Origin: Bryopsis sp. KO-2023
Taxonomy: Eukaryota; Chlorophyta; Ulvophyceae; Bryopsidales; Bryopsidaceae
Direction: 5' to 3'
Assembly (NCBI GenBank): GCA_030272585.1
Contig: BSYQ01000003.1
Location: 7,564,001-7,628,000, forward strand
DNA: 64,000 nt
Shown: piece by piece, positions 11,499 through 22,500 of the stretch
Layout: every line of letters starts with the position of its first letter
How positions within the stretch are numbered: the stretch's first letter is position 1
Translations under genes and position numbers: made by a program
The notes under the pieces: model-generated
Told to the model about the DNA's origin: nothing
The model's database searches: none
The model's input: only the letters and a program-made list of their open reading frames with translations

Positions 11499-13718
11499 CG
11501 CCGATCCCGATCCCGATCCGATCTGGTTTCCGAGGCAGAATTGGGTGATCGGCCGATTTTGATCGGAAAAGTCGGACCGATTTTTGTGATCGGTCCGATT
11601 TTGATCGGTGATCGGTTTGATCGGACCAATCTGATCGATGATCGATTTGATCGGAAATCGCAGGTGCCGATCTTGATCGGAGATCGGTTTGATCGATGAC
11701 CGACATGTCGGCATCGGATCCCTAGTATGATTGTGGGTGCATACGACAACATTGATATTTCTTCGCTCCTCTGGCGTATGAAACATATTGGGCTCCCTGC
11801 CCACTTGATAGCTTGGGTAACAGCTTTCCTTACACAAAGGAAAGCCACACTTCAAGTCGAAGGGTGTAAAGAAATAGTGGATCTATCCCATGGGTTACCA
11901 CAAGGATCCCCCTTATCTCCTCTCCTATTTCGGATATTTTTAGATTCCCTCTTGGTTGACCTCACCAAGTCGGTTTCAGTTGCAGCCTTTGCGGATGATA
12001 TCCTCATTTGGGTGGAGATTGATGATGAGACTAGTTGGAGGTGCATACATGAGGCCTTGCACACAGCGGGGAGCTGGAGCAAACATTGGGGGCTGGAATT
12101 TTCCCCGGAGAAGAGCTGTTGGATGTTGATTACAAGGAGGAATCAATGTGATTCTCCCGCCGACTTGCATTTGGAGGGCCAACTAATTCCAAAAGTCTCG
12201 ACACTCAGGTATTTGGGAGTATGGTTTGATGAACGCCTGTCTTGGAAAGATCATGTTAACAAAACCTCGAAGGAGTGTATGACCCGCTTGATGATACTGC
12301 GGAAGCTCCGTGGAGCAAGGTGGGGGGTCCATCCCGAACAGTTGTCAAAGATTGTCCACGCGTGTGTCGTCCAAAAACTCTTTTATGGCGTCGTCGCATG
12401 GTGTGGGGTGACTGCAAATGGAGGCATTTTACGGCAACTTGACAGAATTTTGCGCATGGGTGCGATGGTAATTGGTCGGCTTTTTCGAACAACAAGCACA
12501 AGTAAAGCAATTAGATCAGTGGGTTGGCTGCCGGGTGATCTGGAAATCCGTCGACAGGTGGTTCTTTATCGTTGTAATTCGCTGAAACACGGGAAAAACT
12601 TGGCACCAAGTGGGCTGAGTGATGGTGGATTCTCAGATATGATACAGAGAGAAGTTCGTGCACTCTCGCGAACTTCAGTAGAGCGGCATTTGTGGGATAA
12701 TATCGATCGTGTGACCCAGTTTGACTCACCACCATGGGCAATGGACTTGCCAGCGCGAATTTCAATTGCGGAGTTGGGTCGGAGCGCGGAAAATATGGAG
12801 AGGGCACGTCATCTCAGGAGGGATTCGGCAGAGAACACCCTTTGGTTTTTTACAGATGGATCTGTGACGAAACAAGTGGCAGGCGCTAGCGCGATATTAT
12901 TCCGAGGAAACGAAAGCTCAGGTCGAGTTTTCCAGGCCAATCTCAACGGACTGGGGAGCAGCACAGACGCTGAGATTGCCGCGATTAAGTTGGCGTTATT
13001 TGTGTTTCAAGCGGAAGGAATGACCTGTGCACAGTTGAATATTGTCTCCGATTCTCAAGGCGCACTTCGGGCGTTGAGAGGATCGAAAGGGGTTCTCAAG
13101 TCAGTGACGCAAGTTCGTCACATGATAAGAGAGGTGAGTGCAACCACTAATGTGACTTTTGTGTGGACACCAAGTCACTGCGAAGTGGAGGAAAACGACG
13201 CTGCGGATGAGGCAGCAAAGGCAGCCTCTGTTTGGTTTCCCGCACAAGGAAGCGAACTGTTGGCTAAATGGGATTTTCCAGCAAATCTTGCATTGATTAA
13301 GGGACTGGTCTGGAAACACTACAGAGACCGGGACACTCAGTCTGCCCAAGTTGATCCAGGGCTTCTCTTGGTGAATGGGGAAACTCCCTCTTTCTTGTTT
13401 AATCTACAGTGGGCAAGGGCTCTTTCAAATTGGGCTACTGTTTGTGCTCTTCGATTTCTTAGTGGTCATTTCCCAACTAACGAATATCTTCACAGAATAG
13501 GGATAAATGATAATGCGATGTGTGAACATTGTGAGGAGGGAGTGATTGGATCTAGATGGCATTTACTTATGGAGTGCCCGGCTTTTAGGGCACATCGGCT
13601 TTCACTTTCAGAAAGTCTTAAGGAGTCGGAACACTGGGATTGGGATTTCTTAACAAATTCACTGCGGGGACGGGAACTACTGGGCTCTTTTTTAGCTTTG
13701 GCAGTTGGGGGAAATTAA

Positions 13719-13996
13719 TTTTTTACTGTGTTGGAACAGTAGCTTTTTCTGGGGCTTGGGTTATTTTTCTTTTCAATTTTCTTTTCTATATATTTTCATG
13801 TCTTTTTCTTTTTCGTTATTGTGGGAGGGTTCGACTGGACGAGGTTGGATTTTTCACTGTCTTCTTGGACAGTACATGGATTTGAATTTGGGTCTCAGTA
13901 TATTTTCTTCATTCCTTTTTATTTTTTGCTGAATTTGCCATGCGAGGGAGCATATAGGCGAGGTCGGGATTTACGTTTTCATTTTGCTAGTCCGGA
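13719..13996. other. Presumed LINE 3' tail
   Basis: T-rich, stop-filled sequence between the retroelement stop codon and the MITE. No poly-A tail or target duplication marks the true LINE end, so the boundary is unknown. Confidence 0.4.
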
Positions 13997-13998
13997 TA

Positions 13999-14829
13999 CT
14001 GTAATACGCAAATCTTTTCGCGCTACCTTATTTTCGCGCGCGGACCAAAGCACGAAAATAAGGCAGGCGAAAATAAAGCAGGCGCGAAAATAAAGGAGGC
14101 GGAAAAGAAAGGGCTGTTCAGATACGCAAGTATGTGGTTTCGGAGCTAGAGAAGTTCGAGCTGTGGTGTTCTGGAGTCAACCACAGAAAGGTTCGCTGAG
14201 GTGTGCGTTGAGCGCCACCCACAGTTGCTAGGCACGAAAGAGGACGAGGGAAAAAGGCTAAGAACGCACCAGGAAGAAAAAACACTCGCTAAAAGTTCGA
14301 AAGAAAAAAAGAGTGTCTGGTGGTGGCGACTGAGTGTGATAGAGTTTCAGGAGAAAGCTTCGGCTGTAACTGTTACTGCTATCAACCAGCGCAGAAGTTA
14401 GTGGGAGTTTCGTTCGTGTTAAGGGAGTTCTGGAAGTGAGAAGCGTTGGGTAGTTTTGGCAGGCGGTAGTCAAACGGTTATAGAGTTTCAGGAGAAAGCT
14501 TCGGCTGTAACTGATACCGCCTAGCTACAGATATAGATTATACCAATCACGCGCGTGTGGACTCGTATACCAATCACGCGCGTGTGGACTTGACACGCGT
14601 GATTGGCGAATTCAGAACACAGCCACAGAATGTGTGGAAACACATTCAACACTCTGACTTTGAGAGTGTTCTTTTTGACGCCACGCAAATCTTTCACATT
14701 GCTTTTTTTTCGCGCCTGCTTTATTTTCGCGCTACCTTGTTTTCGCGCGTGGACCAAAGCGCGAAAATAAGGCAGGCGAAAATAAAGACTAGCGATCCTA
14801 AAGCAATCTGAAAGATTTGCGTATTACAG
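13999..14829. mobile_element. TA-flanked MITE, Tc1/mariner-like
   Basis: The 831-bp element has a 19-bp perfect terminal inverted repeat, CTGTAATACGCAAATCTTT, and a TA dinucleotide on each side (13997-13998 and 14830-14831). This is the target-site pattern of Tc1/mariner-type transposons. There is no transposase frame. Internal features are a 34-bp direct repeat (about 14340-14373 and 14480-14513), a 22-bp tandem pair containing ACCAATCACGCGCG (about 14545-14590), and subterminal direct repeats listed separately. Confidence 0.8.
14029..14788. repeat. Subterminal direct repeats with internal hairpins inside the MITE
   Basis: About 58 bp near 14029-14086 recurs in the same orientation near 14729-14788 with few changes. 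Each copy contains CCTTATTTTCG (or a close variant) and its complement CGAAAATAAGG, able to form an 11-bp stem. Short CGAAAATAA units repeat beside it. Such subterminal repeats often serve as transposase-binding sites; that role is inferred. Confidence 0.55.
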
Positions 14830-14944
14830 TATATCATTCGAAAGAGGGGATTTTCTGACATCACCTAGTTGTGGACACGGGATTTCTACCTTATGAATGT
14901 GATTGGGGTACTTTATATTTTAATCGGAATTACACACACACACG

Positions 14945-15657
14945 TTGCTCGCGAGGGTCATATTTGATCCCAAGCGCGCGGATGAAGAGACTAGTTCGAT
15001 TGCAAGCGCTGCCTCCAAGGGTGATGTTAACGCCATCTCCAAGGCGATCGCTCTGACCACTCAAGGTGGGTTCGATCAGATGAACTCTGGAAGCGCTCTC
15101 CTTCCTATCCGGGACGACGACCATCTGTGTTGTGCTCCTGAACAGGTGGAATCTCACAAGATGCTGCGCAAACTGCTGCGCAATCCCTCGTCGAAGGGTA
15201 CAACAATGGAGACGAAAAGGCCCGTGATGCGATCGCGACTGCTATCGCAACCGCCACGGATTTGAGCAAGGAAGACGCCAAGAAGGCCCTTCAGGATGGT
15301 GATTCGAACAACGTCGCCCAGGCAATCGCCCGCTCGGCTGAGCGCTGCGTCGGCATTGTCAAAGCTCTCTGCTGCAATAAGAAACGTGCCGACAGCAAGG
15401 AAGACAAGTGTGGCTGCAGGTATTTGTCCTTTGTCCACACATACGATATGATGCATCGTGAAAAATATCTGTGCCAGGTTTTTCTTCTAGATCTGATTCG
15501 TATTTGGCCCGTGCTTTCTGAGCGTTACAATACATTGTGCCTCCCCAGACCCGACGGAGAGAAGTGTCGAGCAGAGAAGGAAAGGAAAAACGAGGAAGGA
15601 TACGTTGTTGAATGGAAGGTGTTGAACACTGGCAATATTTGTACTTGTGAATACTAA
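14945..15657 (+). CDS. Ala-rich protein with Cys-rich tail, unknown function, 5' end unresolved
   Basis: I do not recognise a family. Three exons join in phase: up to 15065, 15146-15419 and 15549-15657. The upstream edge is uncertain (no convincing ATG; 14945 is only where the visible frame becomes usable). The product is helical and Ala/Asp/Lys-rich, with repeated patterns such as SKGDVNAISKAIA, NGDEKARDAIATAIATA and DGDSNNVAQAIARSA, about 30 residues apart. The tail is Cys-rich: KALCCNKK, DKCGCRPDGEKC and ICTCEY. That mix suggests repeated amphipathic helices plus a disulphide- or metal-bound end. First exons may be missing because the MITE ends 115 bp upstream; the transposon block may sit in its first intron or have cut the gene off from its start. 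Confidence 0.5.
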
Positions 15658-17704
15658 AATGTTTGTGGCCTCCTCTTCAATTTTTCTTTTTCAAAGTTAG
15701 CAAGCGATTCAATTCTTTCAACACAAAAGTAGAAATGGGCAAATTGTTATGGCACAATTGAGAGGACTATGAAACAGGTGAATTCATTTTTAAGGTATAA
15801 AGGATGTTCCTCCCCGCTTGCGTAGAATTTCAGTGATCAATTGTATCCTTCGTCACATCTTTGTTGCATTCTTTGTTGTTGAACTCTGAAAGTTGTATTC
15901 TGGTTTGTAAAAAGTGCAATCTACTTCTGACAAGCACTAACCTTAGTCCCATCCTACTATGGTTTGTTTCGAACTTGTGTTCAACAATACCTTTTTGTGA
16001 GGAACACTTTTGAACCGAAAGTTTTGGTGGCAAGAAATGCCCCAAAAATTGAAACAAGAATTGGGCACAACAGATGGATGGTTTCCAGTTTTGGTTTTCG
16101 AAGTGCACAAGAGGTGCAGGGTCAAGGAGTCTTGGTCTTGGATAGTATTTGAAGAAAATCAACGTTGGGGCCTTTTCGCCATGATTTAATTCCAAGTCAG
16201 GAGCGACTGGATTGAGGAGCACCCTCTCAAGACTGCTCAGTGAGCAAAAAATAAAAATCAGAAATCAGATAGCCAGGCCATCAGCATTATCCAGAACCTC
16301 AAACACTACTCAAGCTTCACTAAACCGTCGGACCAATTATGTGACGTTGGGCTGGTTAGGAAGGACATTGTTCCTATTTGTTGATTATGGAACTGGGATG
16401 GACGGACATTTTGACTATATGATGGAGAGAGAGAGAGCAAGCAAACACTCAATTTGTGGACAGGTCCCACAGGATCAATATGTCAGTGTCAATCTGTACC
16501 ATGAGTGATGCGATCTTTCATAAATACACAAATATGTTTTACATTTTTCAGCTGAACCCAATTCCAGCAGAAAAATATCTTCAACCGAATTCTAGTGTGC
16601 TGAAAGGTTGTGCCTAAAATGTACACACAGCATGCATGAGAGGTTTGGCCTAAACCTTCTTAGGAAAATTCTTGTACAAACATGCCCAAGAAAATGAACT
16701 ATTTAGTTATTATACTTATTATAATGAGGTTCATCAACAAACATCCCCCTCGTTCAGTCACACCCAAGCCCCTTCCTCCACTTGAAGATAAGGCTGGACC
16801 CTTCCTTCATTGCACCTCCCAGAAAACCTGGGTTCAAAAATCAGGGTCACCAATACATCCTTTATTTGTTACCTGTACCAATTATTTGGTCATCGTAATC
16901 TTGGACAAATAAGGAATAATGTTGTACATTGTTCAGATGAACCCAATTCCAGAAACAATGTCTCTTCCGCTGACTTCACATTCGTGCAGAGTATTTTTAA
17001 AGGTATTTTTGAATACACAACATGCAGAGAAGGTGAACCGCAAGGGTCCACAGCTTGAGAAGACCCCAGCTCCCACATTGCAGAGTTGATGTGTTCTTGT
17101 TTTAACTAATCGAATGCTTGGTTGTGGAAGCACCTCATAGTTGAAGCCACAATCTCAATTGTTTTCTGTCTCATCACATGCTCCATTGTATTGTTGTGCA
17201 ATACTCCGTTGGGACCTACCTGAACTTAAAGTTGCACCGAGTCTGTGGAATATGGATCCCAGCAAGGGTTCCCATTTTGTTGACACGATCCACAACCAAC
17301 TCTTTCTTACATACACAAAAAACCATGAGAAAGAGGCCAAAAGTTAGACAGGTTCACACTCTTCCCTAACACCGCTACAAGCCAAAAAACAAAATAAAGA
17401 TGATCGGGTTCCAAGGACACCGTACCAATGTGCCAAGCCAAAAATTGACAGCTCTGGCCAACAGGCATCCCATTGGGACTTTGTCTGCTCAATGTCAGCA
17501 ATTCTTTACTTCAAACAACACCTCAAATAAAGTTTTCCACTCCTTAAAGCTAAAATCACAATAACGCAACAAGGCCACCATAATGTCAGGTCAAAACCAT
17601 CCACCCCAAACTTTGAGGGCATTGTCCACACTCAATTGTTGTCATTCGTTCCCCCTCCCCATCAATGTCCAGATAAAGAGTTCACACAAAAGATGGTATC
17701 GCTC
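15658..17704. other. 2-kb spacer with no recognisable gene
   Basis: Only short, non-conserved frames on both strands. A small GA-rich run lies near 16424-16440. Nothing supports coding or RNA genes. The right end is the 3' flank of the minus-strand 6-phosphogluconolactonase gene. Confidence 0.5.
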
Positions 17705-18823
17705 TTAGGAAAAACTGGAGGCTGGAAAAGCCTTCTTTGTTTCCCAGTCCCCTACGCTCAAATCTTTGCTGGAGCCGGAGTCCAAAACCCAAGTCAATGT
17801 CCCTGAGATTGGCCTGACCATCTGTGCAGGAAGGGCCCCCGGCAAAGCCTGATGCTCCAAACATCTGGCAATAATTTCAGACTTGCCCTCTCCCAACGCA
17901 ACAACGGCCACCTCAGCTGCGTGATTGATTACTGGCATTGTCAGAGTGATTCTGGAGGGGGGCGGCTTTGGAGAATCGTCAATTGGCAAAACCCATCCCT
18001 CCACAGCAGCAGTCTGGGGTCTGTTCGGGAAGAGTGACGCCACATGGCCATCAGGTCCGATTCCGAGCAAGATCATATCAAAAATTGGGAAGCCAGATTC
18101 AGCCTTGGGCAGAACATCAGCACCCAGTCCCAACAACATCCCTTCATAGTTCTTGGCAGCTTCTGTGGCAGTCAAACCCTCCACAATTCCATGGACGTTT
18201 TCCTCTGGGATGGGGACGTTTCCCAAGAAAGCCTCCCTGGCACCCTTGAGATTACTGTCGGGGTGAGAGTGGGGCACCACACGCTCGTCAACCCAGAAAA
18301 CGTGCCATTTCTCCCACGCAGTCTTTTGGCCAGCCAACGCGCCGAGCGCATTCACCAACGAGCCCCCAGAGAGCACCAAAGTGAATGTTCCTTTCGCAGC
18401 GATCGACTTCTCCGCTGCAGCCAGTACCATTTGCGACACGCCTTCCGCTGCCACGGGCGCGCTTCCGTAGAGCATCACGCCACACTCATACTCGCCATCT
18501 GGATATTGAAAAACGTGTCGTGCGACGTCCATCCCCGCACCCTTGGACATAGAAATTGGAGCAACTGCGCCTGAATCCATTAGGTGTGCTCCCATAACAG
18601 GGGGAATCCCAGATTCCCACCTACTGCTTGGGATTTCGTGGATGAAAGGGGCCGGTTCGCTATGCTTGGGTGCGGGCGCGACGGACGCTTTGGACTCCGC
18701 GGGTCGTTGGCTGATTTCCGCGGTAGCGCAGGGGCGGATAGGGCTCAGTCGACGACCGGCAGCGGGTGCTCGCGCTTTTGGCAAAAAGTGTGCCCCGCGG
18801 GTCCAGCCAGATACGTTAGACAT
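17705..18823 (-). CDS. PGL: 6-phosphogluconolactonase, probably plastid-targeted
   Basis: One uninterrupted 372-residue frame. It hydrolyses 6-phosphogluconolactone to 6-phosphogluconate, the second step of the oxidative pentose phosphate pathway, which supplies NADPH. Family marks: LVLSGGSL near residue 150, WVDERVVPHSHPDSN, the LLGIGPDGHVASLFPN signature and the VINHAAEVAVVALGEGK stretch. About 110 residues precede the catalytic core, rich in Arg, Ala, Ser and Pro at the start (MSNVSGWTRGAHFLPKARAP), which looks like a transit peptide. It has no introns, unlike every other intact gene here, and is GC-richer than the surrounding spacers. It is followed upstream, in the same orientation, by malonyl-CoA decarboxylase, with no evident functional link. 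Confidence 0.93.
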   Translation of the reverse strand: MSNVSGWTRGAHFLPKARAPAAGRRLSPIRPCATAEISQRPAESKASVAPAPKHSEPAPFIHEIPSSRWESGIPPVMGAHLMDSGAVAPISMSKGAGMDVARHVFQYPDGEYECGVMLYGSAPVAAEGVSQMVLAAAEKSIAAKGTFTLVLSGGSLVNALGALAGQKTAWEKWHVFWVDERVVPHSHPDSNLKGAREAFLGNVPIPEENVHGIVEGLTATEAAKNYEGMLLGLGADVLPKAESGFPIFDMILLGIGPDGHVASLFPNRPQTAAVEGWVLPIDDSPKPPPSRITLTMPVINHAAEVAVVALGEGKSEIIARCLEHQALPGALPAQMVRPISGTLTWVLDSGSSKDLSVGDWETKKAFPASSFS

Positions 18824-19512
18824 TCCAAAGGGAACGTGTCAAGCGACGCAGCAAAAAAAGGTCGTTTTAGTTGATTTGTTTCTTTTTCTTCCCAACAGAA
18901 GTTAACACTTGATGTTGGGGTCGTGCGGTTTTTTCTGCGATTTTGGCGTCACTCGTTACGTTGAACTGCGATGAGGTTGGACAACAAATACCTCGAGTTT
19001 CTGTGCCTTCGAAATGATGATGTCATCATGAGACAAAAGTCTCTTCTTTTTTTCAGTCTGTCTGAGAAGGTCGCTTTCCCCTCCTCGAGATGAAGCCATT
19101 GAGGTGGTGATGGTATTCCCGAAGGCAGCCCTTCTCGAAAGTGGCAAGTGAAGAGCTTTCAAAACAGACTGGCATCGAAGCATGGATGATGGCCCATCAT
19201 CCATCATTGATGGGCCAGGTTAGAGAAGGAATCGATATGATGATGATCTCCCAGTAGACTGATGAACCTAAGCGATTCTTATCCCGGGACTCACAGGACT
19301 CTCATAATGCAACCAAAAAAATGAAAGCCATTTACGTTGTAAAGCATAAAACTAGAATAAAGAGCATTTCAAACCTATTTTCTCTTATTCCTCAGGCCAC
19401 AAGATCATATCTAGTGAAAATATCAAAACCTTGACCATGTTCATTTCCTACCACCTGCATCTTAGACGTTCTTGTTGATGTCTAGTACCAATATTCCTCA
19501 CTGATGTAATGT
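18824..19512. other. Spacer between malonyl-CoA decarboxylase and 6-phosphogluconolactonase
   Basis: Should contain the phosphogluconolactonase promoter and the decarboxylase 3' flank. A minus-strand 83-codon frame (18956-19207) has no recognisable similarity. A small inverted repeat around 19190-19215 pairs GGCCCATCA with TGATGGGCC. Confidence 0.4.
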
Positions 19513-22500
19513 TCAAGTGATAAACAGCTCCTTTTCCCTGTCTTCGCCAAGATCCAATGCTTTGTATACATGGGGTTCCACAGCCAGTTTATGATCGAGC
19601 AAATAAGACTTGTTGTTCGTCAGCACGTCGTCCAATTTGTATGTGTAGTTAACCATAATTCCACAACTCTGGGACAGCCGCAACGTACTATTGTCAGACC
19701 TGCAGCAATCGGTGGCAGCAGTCTTACTTACTTCTCATCCATGCAACAAATGATCAAAAATTGGGGGTGGTTTTCCCCAGCTCTCAACGACACTTCCGAC
19801 ATCTTGCTATGGTATGGATGACTTCAGTGTCTTACCTCCAATTTACGCTGGAAAGCCATGCTCCATTCTTTAAATGAAAATGGGCCACCGGATCCAGTGC
19901 CAAGTTTCTTCTCTTTTCTACCGCTAGATACCAGGCAGCCAGCTTGAGAAGAATCGGCTTCAAAGTGGTATCATGTGAATCATCCACCAAAAATCTATCC
20001 AGAGAGGAAGCTTTCACTAATTATGCATCGCAAAAATTCAAAGAAATTCAACTGTGCATCTACCTTCCAAAAAGGCTGATTGTCAAGCAACAAGCAAAAC
20101 CAAAACACACGAGTAGGGTTTGAGGTTTGGATCAACGGAGTACTGTCTTACGTGTTGCTGGTCAGAGCTTCCAGCAGGGCCTCCCTGGAGAATTCAGCAT
20201 CACGGAAGTTCTCTGTGAAGAATTTCTCTGGAGGCCCCTCCAGAGATTTTGTGAGTTTCGTCAGCAGCCAGGATCTAAAATTGGGCAGCGGAGAGAGGGT
20301 GACCAATTCTCTCACAGAGGGGTTCACACCCTTACACCACAAATTCAAATATACACGCTCAGTCTCGAAATCTCTGAAATATGTCCATATGGAAGCAACT
20401 CTGGGTGCGAACCGCAGGTTTTCTGCTTGTTCTTCACTTTTGGAGGTGAAGGGAAATCTTGAAAAGGATTTCTCCCAAGCTTACCTGGAGTCTCAACGCC
20501 ACTTGCTTGATGAGGAAATTTCCCAGCTCGATGCCAGACAGCCCTGGTTTCGTTGCACTGATTGAGTAAAAGACGCCAACTTGTGGCTTCCCGCTGTTTC
20601 CTTTCTTGGCATGGGTTGAATCTGAAAAAGAAAAAAACAGTGGAAATTCAACCAATACCTTCTTTGATGTTGAAAATTCAGTCTGACAAACAGTGCACGT
20701 AGAAGTGCAGGTCGAGCCCCTAGAGGTGATGAAAACCAAGGTAGTTAGGTAATGAGCAAATGGCCCTTTCTAGACAGTGGTTTTCGTACCCTCGGCAGGA
20801 ACTATTTCCATCAGTTTAGATGGGACTTTTTCCATCAGCGCAACATGCAATACAACCAATGGCTGCGACGGCATGCTGGGGTGGAAGAATGCAAATACCC
20901 TCTTGTCCCGACTGAAGCGTTTTTTCAAATCCACCCAACTGCTGATCGGGTGAACCACTTCATTCTCCATTACTTTTTCCTGCACAGATCCAAGCAGCAC
21001 TCAAAAAATACCAGTGGGCTTTGTCTTCAACACATTATAAGGAATTAAAGAAAAAAAAGAGAAAGAGAAGAGTTGCCATTTTTGAAGTGTAGGCCACATT
21101 GAACTACACTTTTTTTTTTTCAATGGTTCATTGAACATAACCCCCAACCCCACGTCAAAAAATGGGTGAATCATAATTTCTTGAACCAACCCTACGATTT
21201 CTGAGTTTTCAAACATCTGCACTCCGTAGGAATGAAAATGGGGTTAGCATTTTGAGGGATATTGTTGGACCACACCATAATATGATGATGGGAATGTCAA
21301 ACATGGATACTTTGTTTTGAATTTACCAAGAGTTCTGCAGAAGTACGACTCCAAGTCAATTCTTCCAGACGGAGCAATCCCACATTGAACCATTCTGCAA
21401 GGCGATCCCTGAACGAATGAACAATTGATCAATTAATATCCGAACTCCCACAAATGGGGGTTTGTTATTGATGTATCCGCCAGGCAAAAGAATGAAAGCT
21501 TTGTTGGACAGTGTGTGAATGCACCTGAGATGATTGCTCAGGGCTCGCAGATGGAAAGCGTGTTGGGGCTTCGACCTGATCAATTCCAAGAGATCCCCCC
21601 TCAAATCCACCAGAAACTCGAGGCCTAAACCCAACAGCATTCAAAAACTTGTTTCAAACCCGTTCAAAATCACAGCTCAAGGTGTTCAAGTAAACCTAAC
21701 CCTAGTTTCCAGGGGCGAAAACCACCTGCAGAAAGGATTCTATGAATCCTTTGTGTATTTACCGTTTGGTAGGCGACTAAGGGGTAGGAAGAGGGAAGCA
21801 TACAATGGCTGTGTTGATTGAGCCAAGCCACTGAGAACTCTCAATCTTGCCTCAGGAGCTGCACCAAAACCACTCAATAGAGTCGAACCTCCCTGCTGAA
21901 CAGTAAAAAATGCTGGCCTCTCAGTCTACACTCCAATATTGATTTCTTTCCCATTCCCTTGGGTATGAAACAATTCACTGAGCCACACAACTCCAGATTT
22001 TCCGTGTCTTGGGTGCTCTGGCCTATATACAGCTGCAGGCCCCGTGCAGCCTGACCGCCTGTGTGATATTGCATGATATTGGTTCAAGAATAACAAACCA
22101 AGTCCCCATGCACCGTGATATTTTTCACGCTTGTTGTGGAAATGGTTTCGAGTGGCAATTGTATCGAGAAAATCATGAGGATTTTCAAAAGTCTTGTAAT
22201 TGGGGCACTTCTCCAGTTGCGAATTATTAGGGTGTAAGCATCTTTAGTTGTTTCTCGGAGATGTTGGGTTTGGTTTATTTACTCAATCAGCATTTCCGGC
22301 TTGATGGGTGGAAGGGCACATGATCAGAACTTCTTACTCGATGGATCGCCTTTGACCTTGCCCCACAGCTTCACATGCTTGTCAACATCAGTTTCTACAA
22401 AAAAACAAAACCATGATAAAAATGCAGACTCTGGATTTGAAGGGGATTGTATTCAAAACAGAGAGCATAAAGCTTGCAGCGGTCGAGGCTCGGGTGGGCG

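Larger units (their letters stand above)
10663..11729. mobile_element. Foldback hAT-like non-autonomous element 2, 8-bp target duplication
   Basis: The 1067-bp insert has 12-bp perfect terminal inverted repeats (CATACTAGGGAT / ATCCCTAGTATG). It is flanked by ATTGTGGG at 10655-10662 and 11730-11737. It splits the LINE inside reverse-transcriptase motif A, between the codons for SLDIVG and AYDNI. The arms are packed with GATCGG/CCGATC units and include a run of 21 T at 10777-10797. There is no transposase. The 8-bp duplication again suggests hAT, although the ends lack the usual CAG start. Confidence 0.85.
8121..13718 (+). pseudogene. Non-LTR retrotransposon ORF2 (endonuclease end, reverse transcriptase, RNase H) broken by two insertions
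   Basis: Three coding segments, 8121-9022, 10336-10662 and 11738-13718, belong to one reading frame; excising each insertion with one copy of its 8-bp duplication restores that frame. The first segment has the endonuclease-terminal SDHRLISF. The middle one has the KAYRPISLL reverse-transcriptase motif and ends in motif A (SLDIVG). The last has HGLPQGSPLSPLLF, the catalytic FADD, an RNase H domain (TDGS, a conserved E, SDSQGAL, WTPSHC then NDAADEAAK) and a Cys/His knuckle CEHC...H...C. RNase H plus an apurinic-type endonuclease suggests the I-like/jockey-like branch of LINEs. It has no ORF1, the endonuclease is truncated, and both foldback insertions hit the reverse transcriptase, so this copy cannot work. 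It may have landed in a spacer between the peroxidase and the Ala-rich gene. Confidence 0.92.

Noticed and set aside
18288-18574. Antisense and shifted frames within 6-phosphogluconolactonase
   Set aside because: GC-rich coding DNA keeps alternative frames open; the enzyme's motifs occur only in the 17705-18823 minus frame.
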